Source of the DNA: Actinomycetota bacterium
GTDB taxonomy: Bacteria > Actinomycetota > Actinomycetes > Nanopelagicales > Nanopelagicaceae
Assembly (NCBI GenBank): GCA_947372165.1
Contig: CANBSP010000006.1
Span: 36,063-100,062 of the forward strand
DNA length: 64,000 nt
Reading direction: 5' to 3'
Part shown: piece after piece, positions 55,603 through 63,849 of the stretch
Position numbering within the stretch: position 1 is the first letter of the stretch
Layout of the letters: each line of letters starts with the position of its first letter
Translations under genes and position numbers: made by a program
Notes under the pieces: model-generated
The model's database searches: none
The model's input: only the letters and a program-made list of their open reading frames with translations
Told to the model about the DNA's origin: nothing

Positions 55603-56535
55603 ATGACTCTTTATAGAAATATCACCGAAGCAGTTGGAAATACTCCACTCGTTAAGATCAATCGCGTTACAGATGGTGCAAAGGCAAATGTCTTTGCAAA
55701 ATTAGAATTCTATAATCCAACCAGTACTGTTAAAGATCGTATTGGTATTGCGATGGTTGATGCCGCTGAGAAGAGTGGCCAACTCAAGCCAGGTGGAACC
55801 ATCATTGAAGCGACATCAGGCAATACCGGTATCGCACTTGCGATGGTCGGCGCTGCACGAGGCTATAAAGTCATTCTTACAATGCCAGAATCAATGTCGA
55901 AAGAGCGTCGCGCCCTGCTTCGCGCATTTGGCGCAGAACTCGTTCTGACACCAGCTGCTGAAGGCATGAACGGATCTGTAGCAAAGGCCGAAGAACTCGG
56001 AAAAGAGCCAGGGACAGTTCTCGTTCGCCAATTTGCGAATGAGGCAAACCCAGCGATTCACCGCGCAACAACCGCTGAAGAGATCTGGCGCGATACCGAT
56101 GGCAGCGTCGATATCTTCATTGCTGGTATCGGAACAGGTGGAACCATTACGGGAGTCGGCAATCGCCTCAAAGAGTTGAACCCAAATATTCAGATCATTG
56201 CAGTCGAGCCAGAAGCTTCGCCAATACTTAATGGTGGAAAGCCTGGCCCACACCCCATTCAGGGAATCGGCGCCAACTTCATTCCAGAGATCTTAGATCG
56301 CAATGTCTATGATGAAGTTTTAGATGCTCCAACTGATCAGACCCTTAGGTTTGCACGTCGCGCTGCGACAGAGGAAGGCATTCTTGCGGGCATCTCATCA
56401 GGAGCTGCGCTCTGGGCTGCTCATACAGTGGCAAACCGCCCAGAGAATGAGGGAAAGAACATCGTAGTACTGCTTGCCTCCTTCGGCGAGCGTTACCTCT
56501 CGACCGTTCTTTACTCAGACTTAATGGATGCCTAA
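55603..56535 (+). CDS. cysK: Cysteine synthase A (O-acetylserine sulfhydrylase)
   Basis: This 310-aa PLP enzyme makes cysteine from O-acetylserine and sulfide. The PLP lysine is in [11 protein letters not shown] (about residues 35-45), the substrate loop is TSGNTGI, and the phosphate-binding loop is [24 protein letters not shown] and GISSGAA are also family hallmarks. It is followed after six bases by cysE, so the two steps from serine to cysteine are encoded together. Its control probably involves the paired dyads upstream. Confidence 0.96.
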   Translation: MTLYRNITEAVGNTPLVKINRVTDGAKANVFAKLEFYNPTSTVKDRIGIAMVDAAEKSGQLKPGGTIIEATSGNTGIALAMVGAARGYKVILTMPESMSKERRALLRAFGAELVLTPAAEGMNGSVAKAEELGKEPGTVLVRQFANEANPAIHRATTAEEIWRDTDGSVDIFIAGIGTGGTITGVGNRLKELNPNIQIIAVEPEASPILNGGKPGPHPIQGIGANFIPEILDRNVYDEVLDAPTDQTLRFARRAATEEGILAGISSGAALWAAHTVANRPENEGKNIVVLLASFGERYLSTVLYSDLMDA

Positions 56536-56541
56536 ACCCTG

Positions 56542-57039
56542 ATGCCATTCCATTTCAACGAGGATTTGGAGAACGCGATAAAGCGCGATCCAGCAGCACG
56601 GTCAAAGCTTGAAGTCTTTCTCGTCTATCCCGGCATTCACGCCGTCTGGGGATATCGTTGGGCGAACTTCTTGTGGCGCCATAAGTTAAAGCTCGCTGCG
56701 CGTATCCATATGGCTTGGGTGCGATCTGTTACTGGTATCGAGATTCATCCTGGCGCGACCATTGGTCGACGATTCTTTATTGATCACGGGATGGGTGTTG
56801 TGATCGGGGAGACTTCGATCATTGGCGATGATGTCTTGATGTATCACGACGTGACCCTCGGCGCACGGGAGTACTCCCATGCCAAGCGTCACCCCACCAT
56901 TGGAAATCGAGTGATTCTTGGTGCCGGCGCTCGCATTATTGGGGATATCAGAGTCCATGATGATGCTCTGGTTCCAACAAATGCCACAATTGTGAAGGAT
57001 CTGGCGGCAAAGTCGAAGGCGAACTACTACTCTATTTAA
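56542..57039 (+). CDS. cysE: Serine O-acetyltransferase
   Basis: This 165-aa enzyme makes O-acetylserine, the cysK substrate. It is the short form common in actinobacteria: a brief N-terminal helical part (DLENAIKRDPAARSKLEVF) and a left-handed beta-helix of hexapeptide repeats. Catalytic residues lie in GIEIHPGATIGRRFFIDHGMGVVIGET. A C-terminal tail of the type that binds CysK in enterobacteria is present, with final residue Ile (KANYYSI). The stop is directly followed by the start of a 32-residue membrane peptide. Confidence 0.94.
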   Translation: MPFHFNEDLENAIKRDPAARSKLEVFLVYPGIHAVWGYRWANFLWRHKLKLAARIHMAWVRSVTGIEIHPGATIGRRFFIDHGMGVVIGETSIIGDDVLMYHDVTLGAREYSHAKRHPTIGNRVILGAGARIIGDIRVHDDALVPTNATIVKDLAAKSKANYYSI

Positions 57040-57138
57040 ATGCGCGGTCTACTTATTTTGGTCTTAACCCTTGGCTCTCTCATTCTGATGCTGATTCTCG
57101 CCAAGGGTGCGAGCTCTTACCGACCTAAGAAGAAGTAA
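57040..57138 (+). CDS. Predicted 32-residue single-helix membrane peptide after cysE
   Basis: ATG 57040 begins on the base after the cysE stop and the frame ends at TAA 57136-57138. It encodes a hydrophobic helix (LLILVLTLGSLILMLILA) followed by a basic tail ending RPKKK. The composition is that of a real single-pass membrane peptide with its C-terminus inside. The coupling to cysE suggests co-translation. No homologue is recognised; conservation would be needed to confirm it. Confidence 0.5.
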   Translation: MRGLLILVLTLGSLILMLILAKGASSYRPKKK

Positions 57139-57501
57139 TTACTTCCAAGAACTAGCGATTGCCAAGTTGAAGATCGATAGACCAACCATTGCGAGCCAAG
57201 TTTGCTGACTAATTGATGGCTTCTTGCCGTAACGAAGTGCAATCCCAAGGATTACTGAGAGCACGAGAAACTTCACGCCAAACTTTGTGTGATTGAGCAG
57301 AGCAACAGCGCTATCGCTGTTATGGCGCATCGCATTGATGACGATCATGGCGATACCTAGAACCATTGCTGTCAGGCCAGAGTGAATAACCCCATTTGGG
57401 ACCTTCTTTACTGCCTTACGGCCTTGGGCAAGGAGTAGCCCAATCATTGCGAGAACTGTGATGACGTGGAGTCCGACAAGAATTGAATAAGTAGTTTTCA
57501 T
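57139..57501 (-). CDS. Four-helix integral membrane protein, unknown function
   Basis: This 120-aa protein has four hydrophobic segments (about residues 5-25, 38-58, 72-88, 100-116) joined by short basic loops (QGRKAVKK, RYGKK). I do not recognise a family with certainty. It ends right next to the convergent 32-residue peptide gene. Upstream is a TATCCT hexamer seven bases from the ATG, lying inside the dyad AACGCTA-AGGA-TAGCGTT. Confidence 0.75.
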   Translation of the reverse strand: MKTTYSILVGLHVITVLAMIGLLLAQGRKAVKKVPNGVIHSGLTAMVLGIAMIVINAMRHNSDSAVALLNHTKFGVKFLVLSVILGIALRYGKKPSISQQTWLAMVGLSIFNLAIASSWK

Positions 57502-57519
57502 AACGCTAAGGATAGCGTT
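57502..57519. promoter_or_regulatory. Dyad over the -10 box of the four-helix membrane protein gene
   Basis: AACGCTA-AGGA-TAGCGTT has perfect 7-bp arms around four bases. On the minus strand the candidate -10 box TATCCT (57509-57514) lies inside it, seven bases before the ATG. It could be an operator or, if transcribed, a small hairpin. Confidence 0.45.
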
Positions 57520-57537
57520 GGGTTAAAGGCAGAGAGC

Positions 57538-58446
57538 TCAGCCACTCATCTCAAAGTCGTGTTGCTTGCTTGAATCATGGGGGCAAGCGCGCGATGAAGA
57601 GTCTGCACCACATGGTTCACAGAGCAGGGCCAACTGATGGCAAGAGGCAGTGGTGCAGTTATAGAACTGACGAGTGGGCGCTTGGCAGACATCGCATTCA
57701 CCGATCAATGCAGGGTTTGCGGCAAAATCAATAGAGAGGCGGTCATCGAAGGTATAGAGCGAACCTTCCCAGAGACCATCATTGCCAAACTTATTTCCAT
57801 AACGAACGATGCCACCATCGATTTGATAGACCTCGTTAAAACCTCGGTTCTTCATCACAACGGAGAGAACTTCACAGCGGATACCGCCGGTGCAGTAAGT
57901 GACGATCGGCTTATCCTTCAAATGGTCGTACTTTCCACTCTCGATCTCTGCCACAAACTGCTGTGACGATGTCACATCAGGAACAACAGCATTCTTAAAC
58001 TTGCCGATCTTCGCCTCAAATGCATTGCGGCCATCGAAGAAGACAACATCATCGCCACGTTCTGCGACCAACTTATTGACTTCAAAGGGTTTGAGGTGGA
58101 TACCGCCGCCGATAACACCATTCTCATCGACCTTAATCTCATCAGGATTGCCAAAGGCAACGAGCTCTTTCTTCGCCTTCACACTCAGGCGCGGGAATTC
58201 ATTTCCCGTTCCTTCTGACCATTTGAAATCGATCTTGCGAAAACCCGGATACTTCTTCGTCTGCTTCACATATTTCTTGAGCGCTGACATATCTCCGCCG
58301 ACAGTGCCGTTGATGCCATGCGGAGATACGAGAATTCGACCCTTGATACCCAGGCTCTCACAGAGAGTCTTCTGCCACAGCATGACTGCCTGCGGGTCCG
58401 CGATCGGCGTAAACCCGTAGTAGAGAAGGACCTTCTGCAGTTCCAT
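57538..58446 (-). CDS. trhO: tRNA uridine(34) hydroxylase (rhodanese-domain TrhO/YceA)
   Basis: This 302-aa protein oxidises the wobble uridine of some tRNAs to 5-hydroxyuridine. It has an N-terminal acylphosphatase-like domain ([16 protein letters not shown]), a central rhodanese domain with [15 protein letters not shown] and the catalytic loop [10 protein letters not shown], and a C-terminal Cys-rich segment ([14 protein letters not shown]...CEPC). All are typical of TrhO. The start has a TAGAAT hexamer six bases upstream. Confidence 0.93.
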   Translation of the reverse strand: MELQKVLLYYGFTPIADPQAVMLWQKTLCESLGIKGRILVSPHGINGTVGGDMSALKKYVKQTKKYPGFRKIDFKWSEGTGNEFPRLSVKAKKELVAFGNPDEIKVDENGVIGGGIHLKPFEVNKLVAERGDDVVFFDGRNAFEAKIGKFKNAVVPDVTSSQQFVAEIESGKYDHLKDKPIVTYCTGGIRCEVLSVVMKNRGFNEVYQIDGGIVRYGNKFGNDGLWEGSLYTFDDRLSIDFAANPALIGECDVCQAPTRQFYNCTTASCHQLALLCEPCGADSSSRACPHDSSKQHDFEMSG

Positions 58447-58452
58447 GGTTCG

Positions 58453-58458
58453 ATTCTA
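58453..58458 (-). promoter_or_regulatory. Candidate leaderless -10 box (trhO)
   Basis: On the minus strand the order is TAGAAT, six bases (cgaacc), ATG. This is one of the best matches in the window, and no Shine-Dalgarno sequence is present. Confidence 0.6.
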
Positions 58459-58630
58459 CCTAATCCCCAACGACCATAGGACTCGCCTTTGTCTTGGTCA
58501 TGAGCTCAGTGAATGTGGTGGGAAATACTGCGTGTGGGTGAGGTCCGTCCGATTGGCGCTGTACTGCTGCTTTCTGCAACACGCCATCCATTCAGCAAGT
58601 CTACAGCTCTGATTTCGGAAGGCTCTCCTT

Positions 58631-58636
58631 CATAAT
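58631..58636 (+). promoter_or_regulatory. Candidate leaderless -10 box (aquaporin gene)
   Basis: CATAAT is followed by six bases (taagcc) and the aquaporin ATG. It matches the -10 consensus in five of six positions, and there is no Shine-Dalgarno sequence. The rest of the 196-base gap back to trhO shows nothing further that I can support. Confidence 0.5.
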
Positions 58637-58642
58637 TAAGCC

Positions 58643-59368
58643 ATGACACATCTACTACGTAAAACCTTTGCAGAGTTCCTCGGAACCACAATCCTTTTGA
58701 CCGCCGTTGTCGGATCATCTTTCTGGGGTGGCATCCGCAGCCAAGATTCACTCGTTGGCCTCATCGGAAATACCTTGGCGACAGTCTTCGCCCTTGGTTG
58801 CATCATCTTCGTCTTTGGATCAATTAGCGGTGGCTACTTCAACCCGGTTGTTACCTTTGCTGAGTTCGTCGCAAAGCGCCTAGAAGTTGCTGAGTTTGTT
58901 ACCTACATCGTTGCCCAGTTCGCTGGTGGCGTTGTTGGCGTAATGCTCGCTAACTACATGTTCAAGCAACATGCGATCGTTCAATCAGTGAATTCGCTCA
59001 AGGGAATGAACTTCTATGTATCAGAGGCAGTCGTTACAGCTGGTCTGATCATCATTCTTCAGCTCTTGATCCACCAATACAACGATCACCTTGCACCTAT
59101 CGCCATCCCAGCATGGATCGGTGCGGGTTATCTCTTCTCTGCTTCAACCGGCTTCGCTAACCCAGCAGCAGTTCTTGGACGTATGTTCACAAACGCTCCA
59201 GCTGGCATCGATTGGAAGTCAGGACTTAACTTCATCGCCGCCGAGATCGTCGGTGCAGTAATCGGTATCTTGGTCGTTGCAGTGCTTACTGCAGGCGATG
59301 ACGATATGGATGACCTCGCTTACTTCACAGAAGAAGAGTTCGTCGAAGCCACCGATCACACGATCTAA
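58643..59368 (+). CDS. Aquaporin / MIP-family channel
   Basis: This 241-aa membrane channel has six helices and two half-helix loops. The first loop motif is NPV (GGYFNPVVTFAEF) instead of NPA, and the second is canonical NPA followed by the selectivity-filter Arg (FANPAAVLGRMF). The C-terminus is acidic (GDDDMDDLAYFTEEEFVEA). It probably passes water or small neutral solutes; aquaporin and glycerol-facilitator types cannot be separated by eye. It is monocistronic, with a leaderless promoter and its own terminator. Confidence 0.9.
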   Translation: MTHLLRKTFAEFLGTTILLTAVVGSSFWGGIRSQDSLVGLIGNTLATVFALGCIIFVFGSISGGYFNPVVTFAEFVAKRLEVAEFVTYIVAQFAGGVVGVMLANYMFKQHAIVQSVNSLKGMNFYVSEAVVTAGLIIILQLLIHQYNDHLAPIAIPAWIGAGYLFSASTGFANPAAVLGRMFTNAPAGIDWKSGLNFIAAEIVGAVIGILVVAVLTAGDDDMDDLAYFTEEEFVEATDHTI

Positions 59369-59400
59369 GGCTCGCCCACTTCTCATCTAAAAAGAAGTTA

Positions 59401-59434
59401 CGCCCTCTCAGGTTCGCGCCTGAGGGGGCGTTTT
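59401..59434 (+). terminator. Intrinsic terminator after the aquaporin gene
   Basis: A 12-bp GC-rich stem (59401-59412 with 59419-59430, one G-U pair) closes a six-base loop and is followed by TTTTCTT. Confidence 0.9.
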
Positions 59435-59435
59435 C

Positions 59436-59463
59436 TTGTAATAGGAGAGGAATGCGGGATACT
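59436..59463 (+). promoter_or_regulatory. Candidate promoter of the class I amidotransferase gene
   Basis: TTGTAA (59436-59441) and GATACT (59458-59463) are 16 bases apart, and the -10 box is six bases before ATG 59470. An AGGAGAGG at 59443-59450 could instead serve ATG 59452, so the start is ambiguous. Confidence 0.4.
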
Positions 59464-59469
59464 GCTCCT

Positions 59470-60183
59470 ATGCGTATCCTCGCGATTCAAAATGATGAGA
59501 CTGATCCACCTCACCTCGCTGCTCGTTGGCTGCAAGAGCAAGGCCATGAAATTCAGATCCTTCGCGCTTTTGATGGCGAAGCAGTCCCCACCAATGTCCC
59601 CGAAGGTATAGATGCGCTCATGCCAATGGGCGGCCATATGGGTGCCCTCGATGATCACATCGCCGCTTGGTTACCCAATGAACGTGCCATGCTCGCCGAT
59701 GCTGCAGCCCGCGATATTCCAATCTTTGCAATCTGTTTGGGTGCGCAACTCGTCGCCGCAGCCCTTGGTGGCGAAGTAAGTAGAGCGCAGACTCCAGAGA
59801 TTGGCGTCTATGAGATCACCTCAACCGGCATCACCGACCCAGTCTTCGAACTCACCGGGGCAGATCCTGTTACCCAATGGCACGAAGATATGGTCACTCG
59901 CTTGCCAGATGGCGCAGTCACTCTTGCAAGCTCGCCATTGTGTGCAAATCAGATCTATCGATTTGGCAGTAAGAGTTATGCAGTTCAATTCCATCCCGAG
60001 GTAGATGCTGCGATGGTTCGCAGTTGGGAAGATCATGCTGATAACGCCTTCCAAACTTCTGGAAAATCTGGAATCGAATCAGAATTCTTAGCGGCCGAGG
60101 ATCGCCTCTATGCGACCTGGAAACCAACCATTCAACGATGGGGCGCACTTATTGCAAGCAACGATATTGAGGGAGCTAAGTAG
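59470..60183 (+). CDS. Class I glutamine amidotransferase-like protein
   Basis: This 237-aa protein has the triad glutamine amidotransferase fold: nucleophile Cys in FAICLGAQL (about residue 90), and His and Glu in VQFHPEVD (about 174-180). It resembles free-standing GMP synthase-like amidotransferases that may hydrolyse gamma-glutamyl compounds. ATG 59470 gives the family start RILAIQNDE; ATG 59452 would add six residues. The next gene, starting one base after the stop, is an amidotransferase of the unrelated class II fold. Confidence 0.88.
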   Translation: MRILAIQNDETDPPHLAARWLQEQGHEIQILRAFDGEAVPTNVPEGIDALMPMGGHMGALDDHIAAWLPNERAMLADAAARDIPIFAICLGAQLVAAALGGEVSRAQTPEIGVYEITSTGITDPVFELTGADPVTQWHEDMVTRLPDGAVTLASSPLCANQIYRFGSKSYAVQFHPEVDAAMVRSWEDHADNAFQTSGKSGIESEFLAAEDRLYATWKPTIQRWGALIASNDIEGAK

Positions 60184-60924
60184 ATGTGCCGGTTAATGGG
60201 TTATGTATCAGCGAAGGATTACTCGATCTCAGAGTTCACTGGTCCACGCTTTGAAGATTTTGCAGCGCTCTCTGCCTTCCATCGCGATGGTTGGGGAATC
60301 GCAGAGTTAGAGGCAGGAACAAGTATCCCGACTTTAATTGTTGAACCAAGCCAAGCCAGCGAGAGTGCGACCTTCAAAAAGGTGGCGGAAGAGAATAAGA
60401 GCAATGGTGCGCTCTTGCATTTCCGATGGGCAACAGCAGGGCTGCCAGTTACAGAGGGAAATACCCATCCATTCACACATGGTGAATACTCTTTCATTCA
60501 CAACGGCGGAGTTATTCCAGCGACCGCGATGGACTCATTTATCGACCCAGACCTCTTTGCTGGACTTCGTGGCACGACCGATAGCGAGCGTTATTTCGCC
60601 ACTATTTTGACGCAGATTCGTAAGGTCGGCCTGATTGAGGGCATCGCAGCGGCGATCCGAATGATCCGCGAAGAATGTGATTACTCCAGCCTCAATGCCA
60701 TGTTGCTTACTCCCCATGCCATGATCATCATCAATGAACATACCTATAAGCGAATCCCACCAGGGGAGACCGAGGCTTATTACGACCTGTATTACCGAAA
60801 AGATGCCGAGGGCGTCTTAGTTGCATCATCAGGGTGGAACCAAGATGGTTGGACCTTGATCGAAAACCACCGTGCTCTGATTATTGATCGCACTACCTTC
60901 GAGATTGAAGAGATCACTCTTTGA
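60184..60924 (+). CDS. Class II glutamine amidotransferase-like protein
   Basis: This 246-aa N-terminal-nucleophile amidohydrolase starts MCRLMGYVS, with Cys2 exposed after Met removal. HFRWATAGLPV, NTHPFTH and FIHNGGV are the glutamine-binding and catalytic segments, followed by TDSERYFA. This is the YafJ/EgtC type. EgtC removes glutamate in ergothioneine synthesis, but no other egt gene is nearby, so the substrate is unknown. GGAG precedes the ATG, and it begins right after the class I amidotransferase. Confidence 0.88.
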   Translation: MCRLMGYVSAKDYSISEFTGPRFEDFAALSAFHRDGWGIAELEAGTSIPTLIVEPSQASESATFKKVAEENKSNGALLHFRWATAGLPVTEGNTHPFTHGEYSFIHNGGVIPATAMDSFIDPDLFAGLRGTTDSERYFATILTQIRKVGLIEGIAAAIRMIREECDYSSLNAMLLTPHAMIIINEHTYKRIPPGETEAYYDLYYRKDAEGVLVASSGWNQDGWTLIENHRALIIDRTTFEIEEITL

Positions 60925-61829
60925 TCTCATCTCGAACCTTCTCTAAAACTTCTTGGCTGCCAGGTTTCATTGCGCTAGGAATCACTTGGGGAAGTTCCTT
61001 CCTCTTTATTAAGTGGGGACTTCTCACACTGACACCAGTCGGTGTGGCATTTGTCCGCTGCTCTGTCGGTGGGATCGCACTCGTGATCTTTGCGTTAGCC
61101 ACCAAGACTCGCCTGCCCAATAAGGCGATGCATTGGTTCCACCTATCAGTCGTTGCCTTCCTCTTGAACGCTGGACCTGGATATCTCTTTGCCACAAGTG
61201 AGACGCATGTCAGTAGCGTTATGGCTGGACTCCTGAACGCAACCACACCTTTGATGACTGTTGTGGTGATTGCCTTTGGCTTTAGAGAGCAGAAAATCAA
61301 TCGCGATCAGATGATTGGCGTCATCATCGGATTCTTAGGGATCGCAGTTTTGACTGGCGCACTCACGGGATTGCATGGCAATGATGGCAAGGCGATCGCT
61401 GGGCTCTTGCTCGCGACCTTCCTCTATGGCGTATCAGCCCCGTACTCAAAACGATTCGTCGCCGAACTTTCCTATAGCTCGACTGCACTCGCCACTGGTC
61501 AAGTGCTCTCAGCTGCCGTCTTGCTCGCTCCGTTCGCACTTCTGGGCGGAATCACCCAAGCCCCATGGACTGCTAAGTCGGTCTGGGGAATGCTCGCCCT
61601 CGGTGCGGTAGGCACAGGCTTTGCCTATATCTGGCACTTCCGTAATGTGCGCCTAGCTGGCAGCGCAATCGCAAGCACCGTCACCTACATAACGCCGGTG
61701 GTCGCCACCGTGCTCGGCATCTGGCTCCTCGGTGAGCCTTTTAAGATCTCTCAACTCGTCGGTGGCGCGCTCGTACTTCTCTCGGCAGCGTTGGTTCAGA
61801 AGAAGATCACGCTCTCACGAGGGCATTAA
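60921..61829 (+). CDS. EamA/DMT-family transporter
   Basis: This 302-aa protein has ten predicted helices in two EamA repeats (ITWGSSFLFIKWGLL near the N-terminus; a second repeat from about residue 150). Substrate is unknown; many relatives export amino acids or metabolites. The start is a TTG overlapping the previous stop (TTGA), so it is co-translated with the two amidotransferases and may carry their product or substrate. Confidence 0.87.
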   Translation: MISSRTFSKTSWLPGFIALGITWGSSFLFIKWGLLTLTPVGVAFVRCSVGGIALVIFALATKTRLPNKAMHWFHLSVVAFLLNAGPGYLFATSETHVSSVMAGLLNATTPLMTVVVIAFGFREQKINRDQMIGVIIGFLGIAVLTGALTGLHGNDGKAIAGLLLATFLYGVSAPYSKRFVAELSYSSTALATGQVLSAAVLLAPFALLGGITQAPWTAKSVWGMLALGAVGTGFAYIWHFRNVRLAGSAIASTVTYITPVVATVLGIWLLGEPFKISQLVGGALVLLSAALVQKKITLSRGH

Positions 61830-61831
61830 TT

Positions 61832-61870
61832 AAGCCCGAAAAAGATTGCTAGAAATGGCCGATCGGGCTT
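61832..61870 (+). terminator. Weak hairpin after the EamA gene
   Basis: AAGCCCGA (61832-61839) pairs perfectly with TCGGGCTT (61863-61870) around a 23-base loop. No T run follows, so termination would be weak or factor-dependent. Confidence 0.35.
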
Positions 61871-61953
61871 GCCTCAGATTTCAGGGGTAGTACGGTTCTC
61901 CTTGTATCTGCTCACGCTTCTTCGGATGCCCTCTCCAACCTGGAGGTCAACTC

Positions 61954-63387
61954 ATGTCAAGCACGCCAAAAGCCCACGAACATAAACTCGCAGAAAACGT
62001 CTTAGGACTTTTCGAGTCAGCAGTGATGGGTGTCGCAGGTTCAGCACCTGCTTACTCCATCGCGGCATCAACTGCACTCCTTGTAGGAGCTGTTGGACTC
62101 GCCGGCCCTGCAGCACTTCTCTACTGCGGAATTGCAATGTTTGGAATCGTCTTTGCCTTTAACTACCTAGGCCGCACTGAATCAAACTCTGGCGCAACGT
62201 ATGCCTGGGTCCGTCGCGGATTACACCCTGCACTCGGCTACATCGCAGGTTGGTCACTTCTTATGTGTTCTTCGATCTTTATGGTCGCAGCAACACTTCC
62301 AGCCGGTTCCTCATTCTTGGGACTCTTCTCCGAGAAACTTGCTAACAGCAAGGGTTGGGTAACACTCTTCGGCACCATCTTCTTCTTGATGATGGTCGCA
62401 GCAGTCGCCTTTGGCGTCACGATCACTGCCAAAGTTCAGGTCATCATGTCGACGATTGAAGTCGCACTCCTTGCACTCTTCGCCGTTCTTGCTATTTTCC
62501 ATGGCGAGAAGACCCATCAATTCTCTTGGCACTGGTTCTCACCTTCAGCCTTTGGAACAAGTCAGACCTTCTTCGCTGGTGCACTCGTCGCCGCCTTCTA
62601 TTACTGGGGCTGGGATGTCACCGCAAACCTCAATGAAGAGACAAAGGGATCACATAAGACCCCTGGTCAAGGTGCAATCATCGGAATGATCATCACCTTC
62701 TTGCTCTTCGAAGTCTTCACAATCGGTTCAAATATGGTCTTGAGCGCAAAAGATATTGATGAGAATTCAGCAAATATCCTCGGCATTCTTGGCCAAAAGG
62801 TCTGGCCCGGTACCCCTGGTAAGTTGATCGTCGTTGCAGTATTGCTTTCCACTATCGCCACACTCGAGACTCAACTCATTCAGGTCACTCGCACCATGTT
62901 CTCTATGGGTCGCGATGGCACATTGGCCAAGTCATTCGGTAAGGTCCACAAGAAGTATCAGACTCCCGTTGTAGCCACTCTCACGATCACAGTGGTGGGA
63001 ATCGGCCTCTTTGTCGGATCACAGTTCATCGGCTCATTGGGCACGATCATGACTGATGCGATCGCTGCTATAGGCGTTCAGATCTCGATCTACTACTCAC
63101 TTGCTGGCTATGCGGTAGTCGTTCTCTTCCGCAAGATGATCTTCAAGAGCGTCAAGAACTTCCTACTTATGGGACTCTGGCCGCTGATCGGTGCGCTCTT
63201 CATGACCACCATGTTCATCAAGGTAATCCCAACTCTCGATCACCTCACAAAGGTCGTCGGCTTTGGCACCATTGCACTAGGCCTCATCCCAATGATCTGG
63301 CACTGGTCACGTGGACATGTCTACTTCAAGATGCCTACCAAGGCAGAACGAATTGCTGTCCTGCACGAGCTAGAGGGCAATCTCTAG
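61954..63387 (+). CDS. APC-family amino acid permease
   Basis: This 477-aa protein has about twelve helices of the amino acid/polyamine/organocation family. SAVMGVAGSAPAYSIAAS is the glycine-rich first-helix break, and GRTESNSGATYAWVRRGLHPALGYIAGW is the family's second and third helix signature. Specificity is not evident. TGGAGGT lies at good spacing before the ATG. A strong terminator follows. Confidence 0.92.
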   Translation: MSSTPKAHEHKLAENVLGLFESAVMGVAGSAPAYSIAASTALLVGAVGLAGPAALLYCGIAMFGIVFAFNYLGRTESNSGATYAWVRRGLHPALGYIAGWSLLMCSSIFMVAATLPAGSSFLGLFSEKLANSKGWVTLFGTIFFLMMVAAVAFGVTITAKVQVIMSTIEVALLALFAVLAIFHGEKTHQFSWHWFSPSAFGTSQTFFAGALVAAFYYWGWDVTANLNEETKGSHKTPGQGAIIGMIITFLLFEVFTIGSNMVLSAKDIDENSANILGILGQKVWPGTPGKLIVVAVLLSTIATLETQLIQVTRTMFSMGRDGTLAKSFGKVHKKYQTPVVATLTITVVGIGLFVGSQFIGSLGTIMTDAIAAIGVQISIYYSLAGYAVVVLFRKMIFKSVKNFLLMGLWPLIGALFMTTMFIKVIPTLDHLTKVVGFGTIALGLIPMIWHWSRGHVYFKMPTKAERIAVLHELEGNL

Positions 63388-63404
63388 TACTACCTGTTAC
63401 AAAG

Positions 63405-63442
63405 ACTGCCGCTTCCACTGATGTGGGGCGGCAGTTTTTTTA
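63405..63442 (+). terminator. Intrinsic terminator after the permease gene
   Basis: A GC-rich stem (63405-63418 with 63423-63435; 13 pairs with one G-U pair and one bulged T) closes the loop TGAT and is followed by seven Ts. Confidence 0.93.
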
Positions 63443-63516
63443 TGCAATCCACTTCACATCCGGATGAGTGATAGCCCCACGACTGTAGAAATGGCGCATC
63501 TTGCCACCTGAAAGTA

Positions 63517-63822
63517 TTGGACTATGAAGCAGGTCGATATCGAACAATTGAAGAAGATCTTTGCAGCGCTGCCCATAGTCGCGGTGGGAACTCCTTTATG
63601 ACCCTCGCCTCATGTCATGTAAAGAGCAATACATCGAAGATTGTGCCGATGATTGAAGAAGGCGTCACAAGCTTCCAGCACTCCTATGTTGTGACCGAAG
63701 AAGGAATTGCGCCATGTTTCGGACATTCAGAGTCCGAACAAGCTCATAACATCATCAACTTTGCAGCTCATCCTGATGCAAGAGCAGAACTACGAAGTGC
63801 AGCCTCAAAGATGGGCTTTTAA
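63517..63822 (+). pseudogene. Remnant of an acetyl-CoA hydrolase/transferase C-terminal domain
   Basis: This 101-codon frame has a TTG as its only possible early start. From about residue 18 it aligns by eye with the C-terminus of acetyl-CoA hydrolase/CoA-transferase proteins (usually about 430-500 aa): AHSRGGNSF, SKIVPMIEEG, the conserved YVVTEEGIA and AHPDARAELR. A terminator lies just upstream, and I see no frame for the missing 350 or more residues. It therefore looks like the leftover end of a deleted gene rather than a working enzyme, although a re-used short protein is possible. Confidence 0.6.
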
Positions 63823-63849
63823 CGGCCGTTATTGATTCTTAAGCAATGC

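Noticed and set aside
58447..58642. Possible small RNA or tRNA in the 196-base gap between trhO and the aquaporin gene
   Set aside because: I could not draw a cloverleaf or any stable, convincing structure; only the two flanking promoters are supported.
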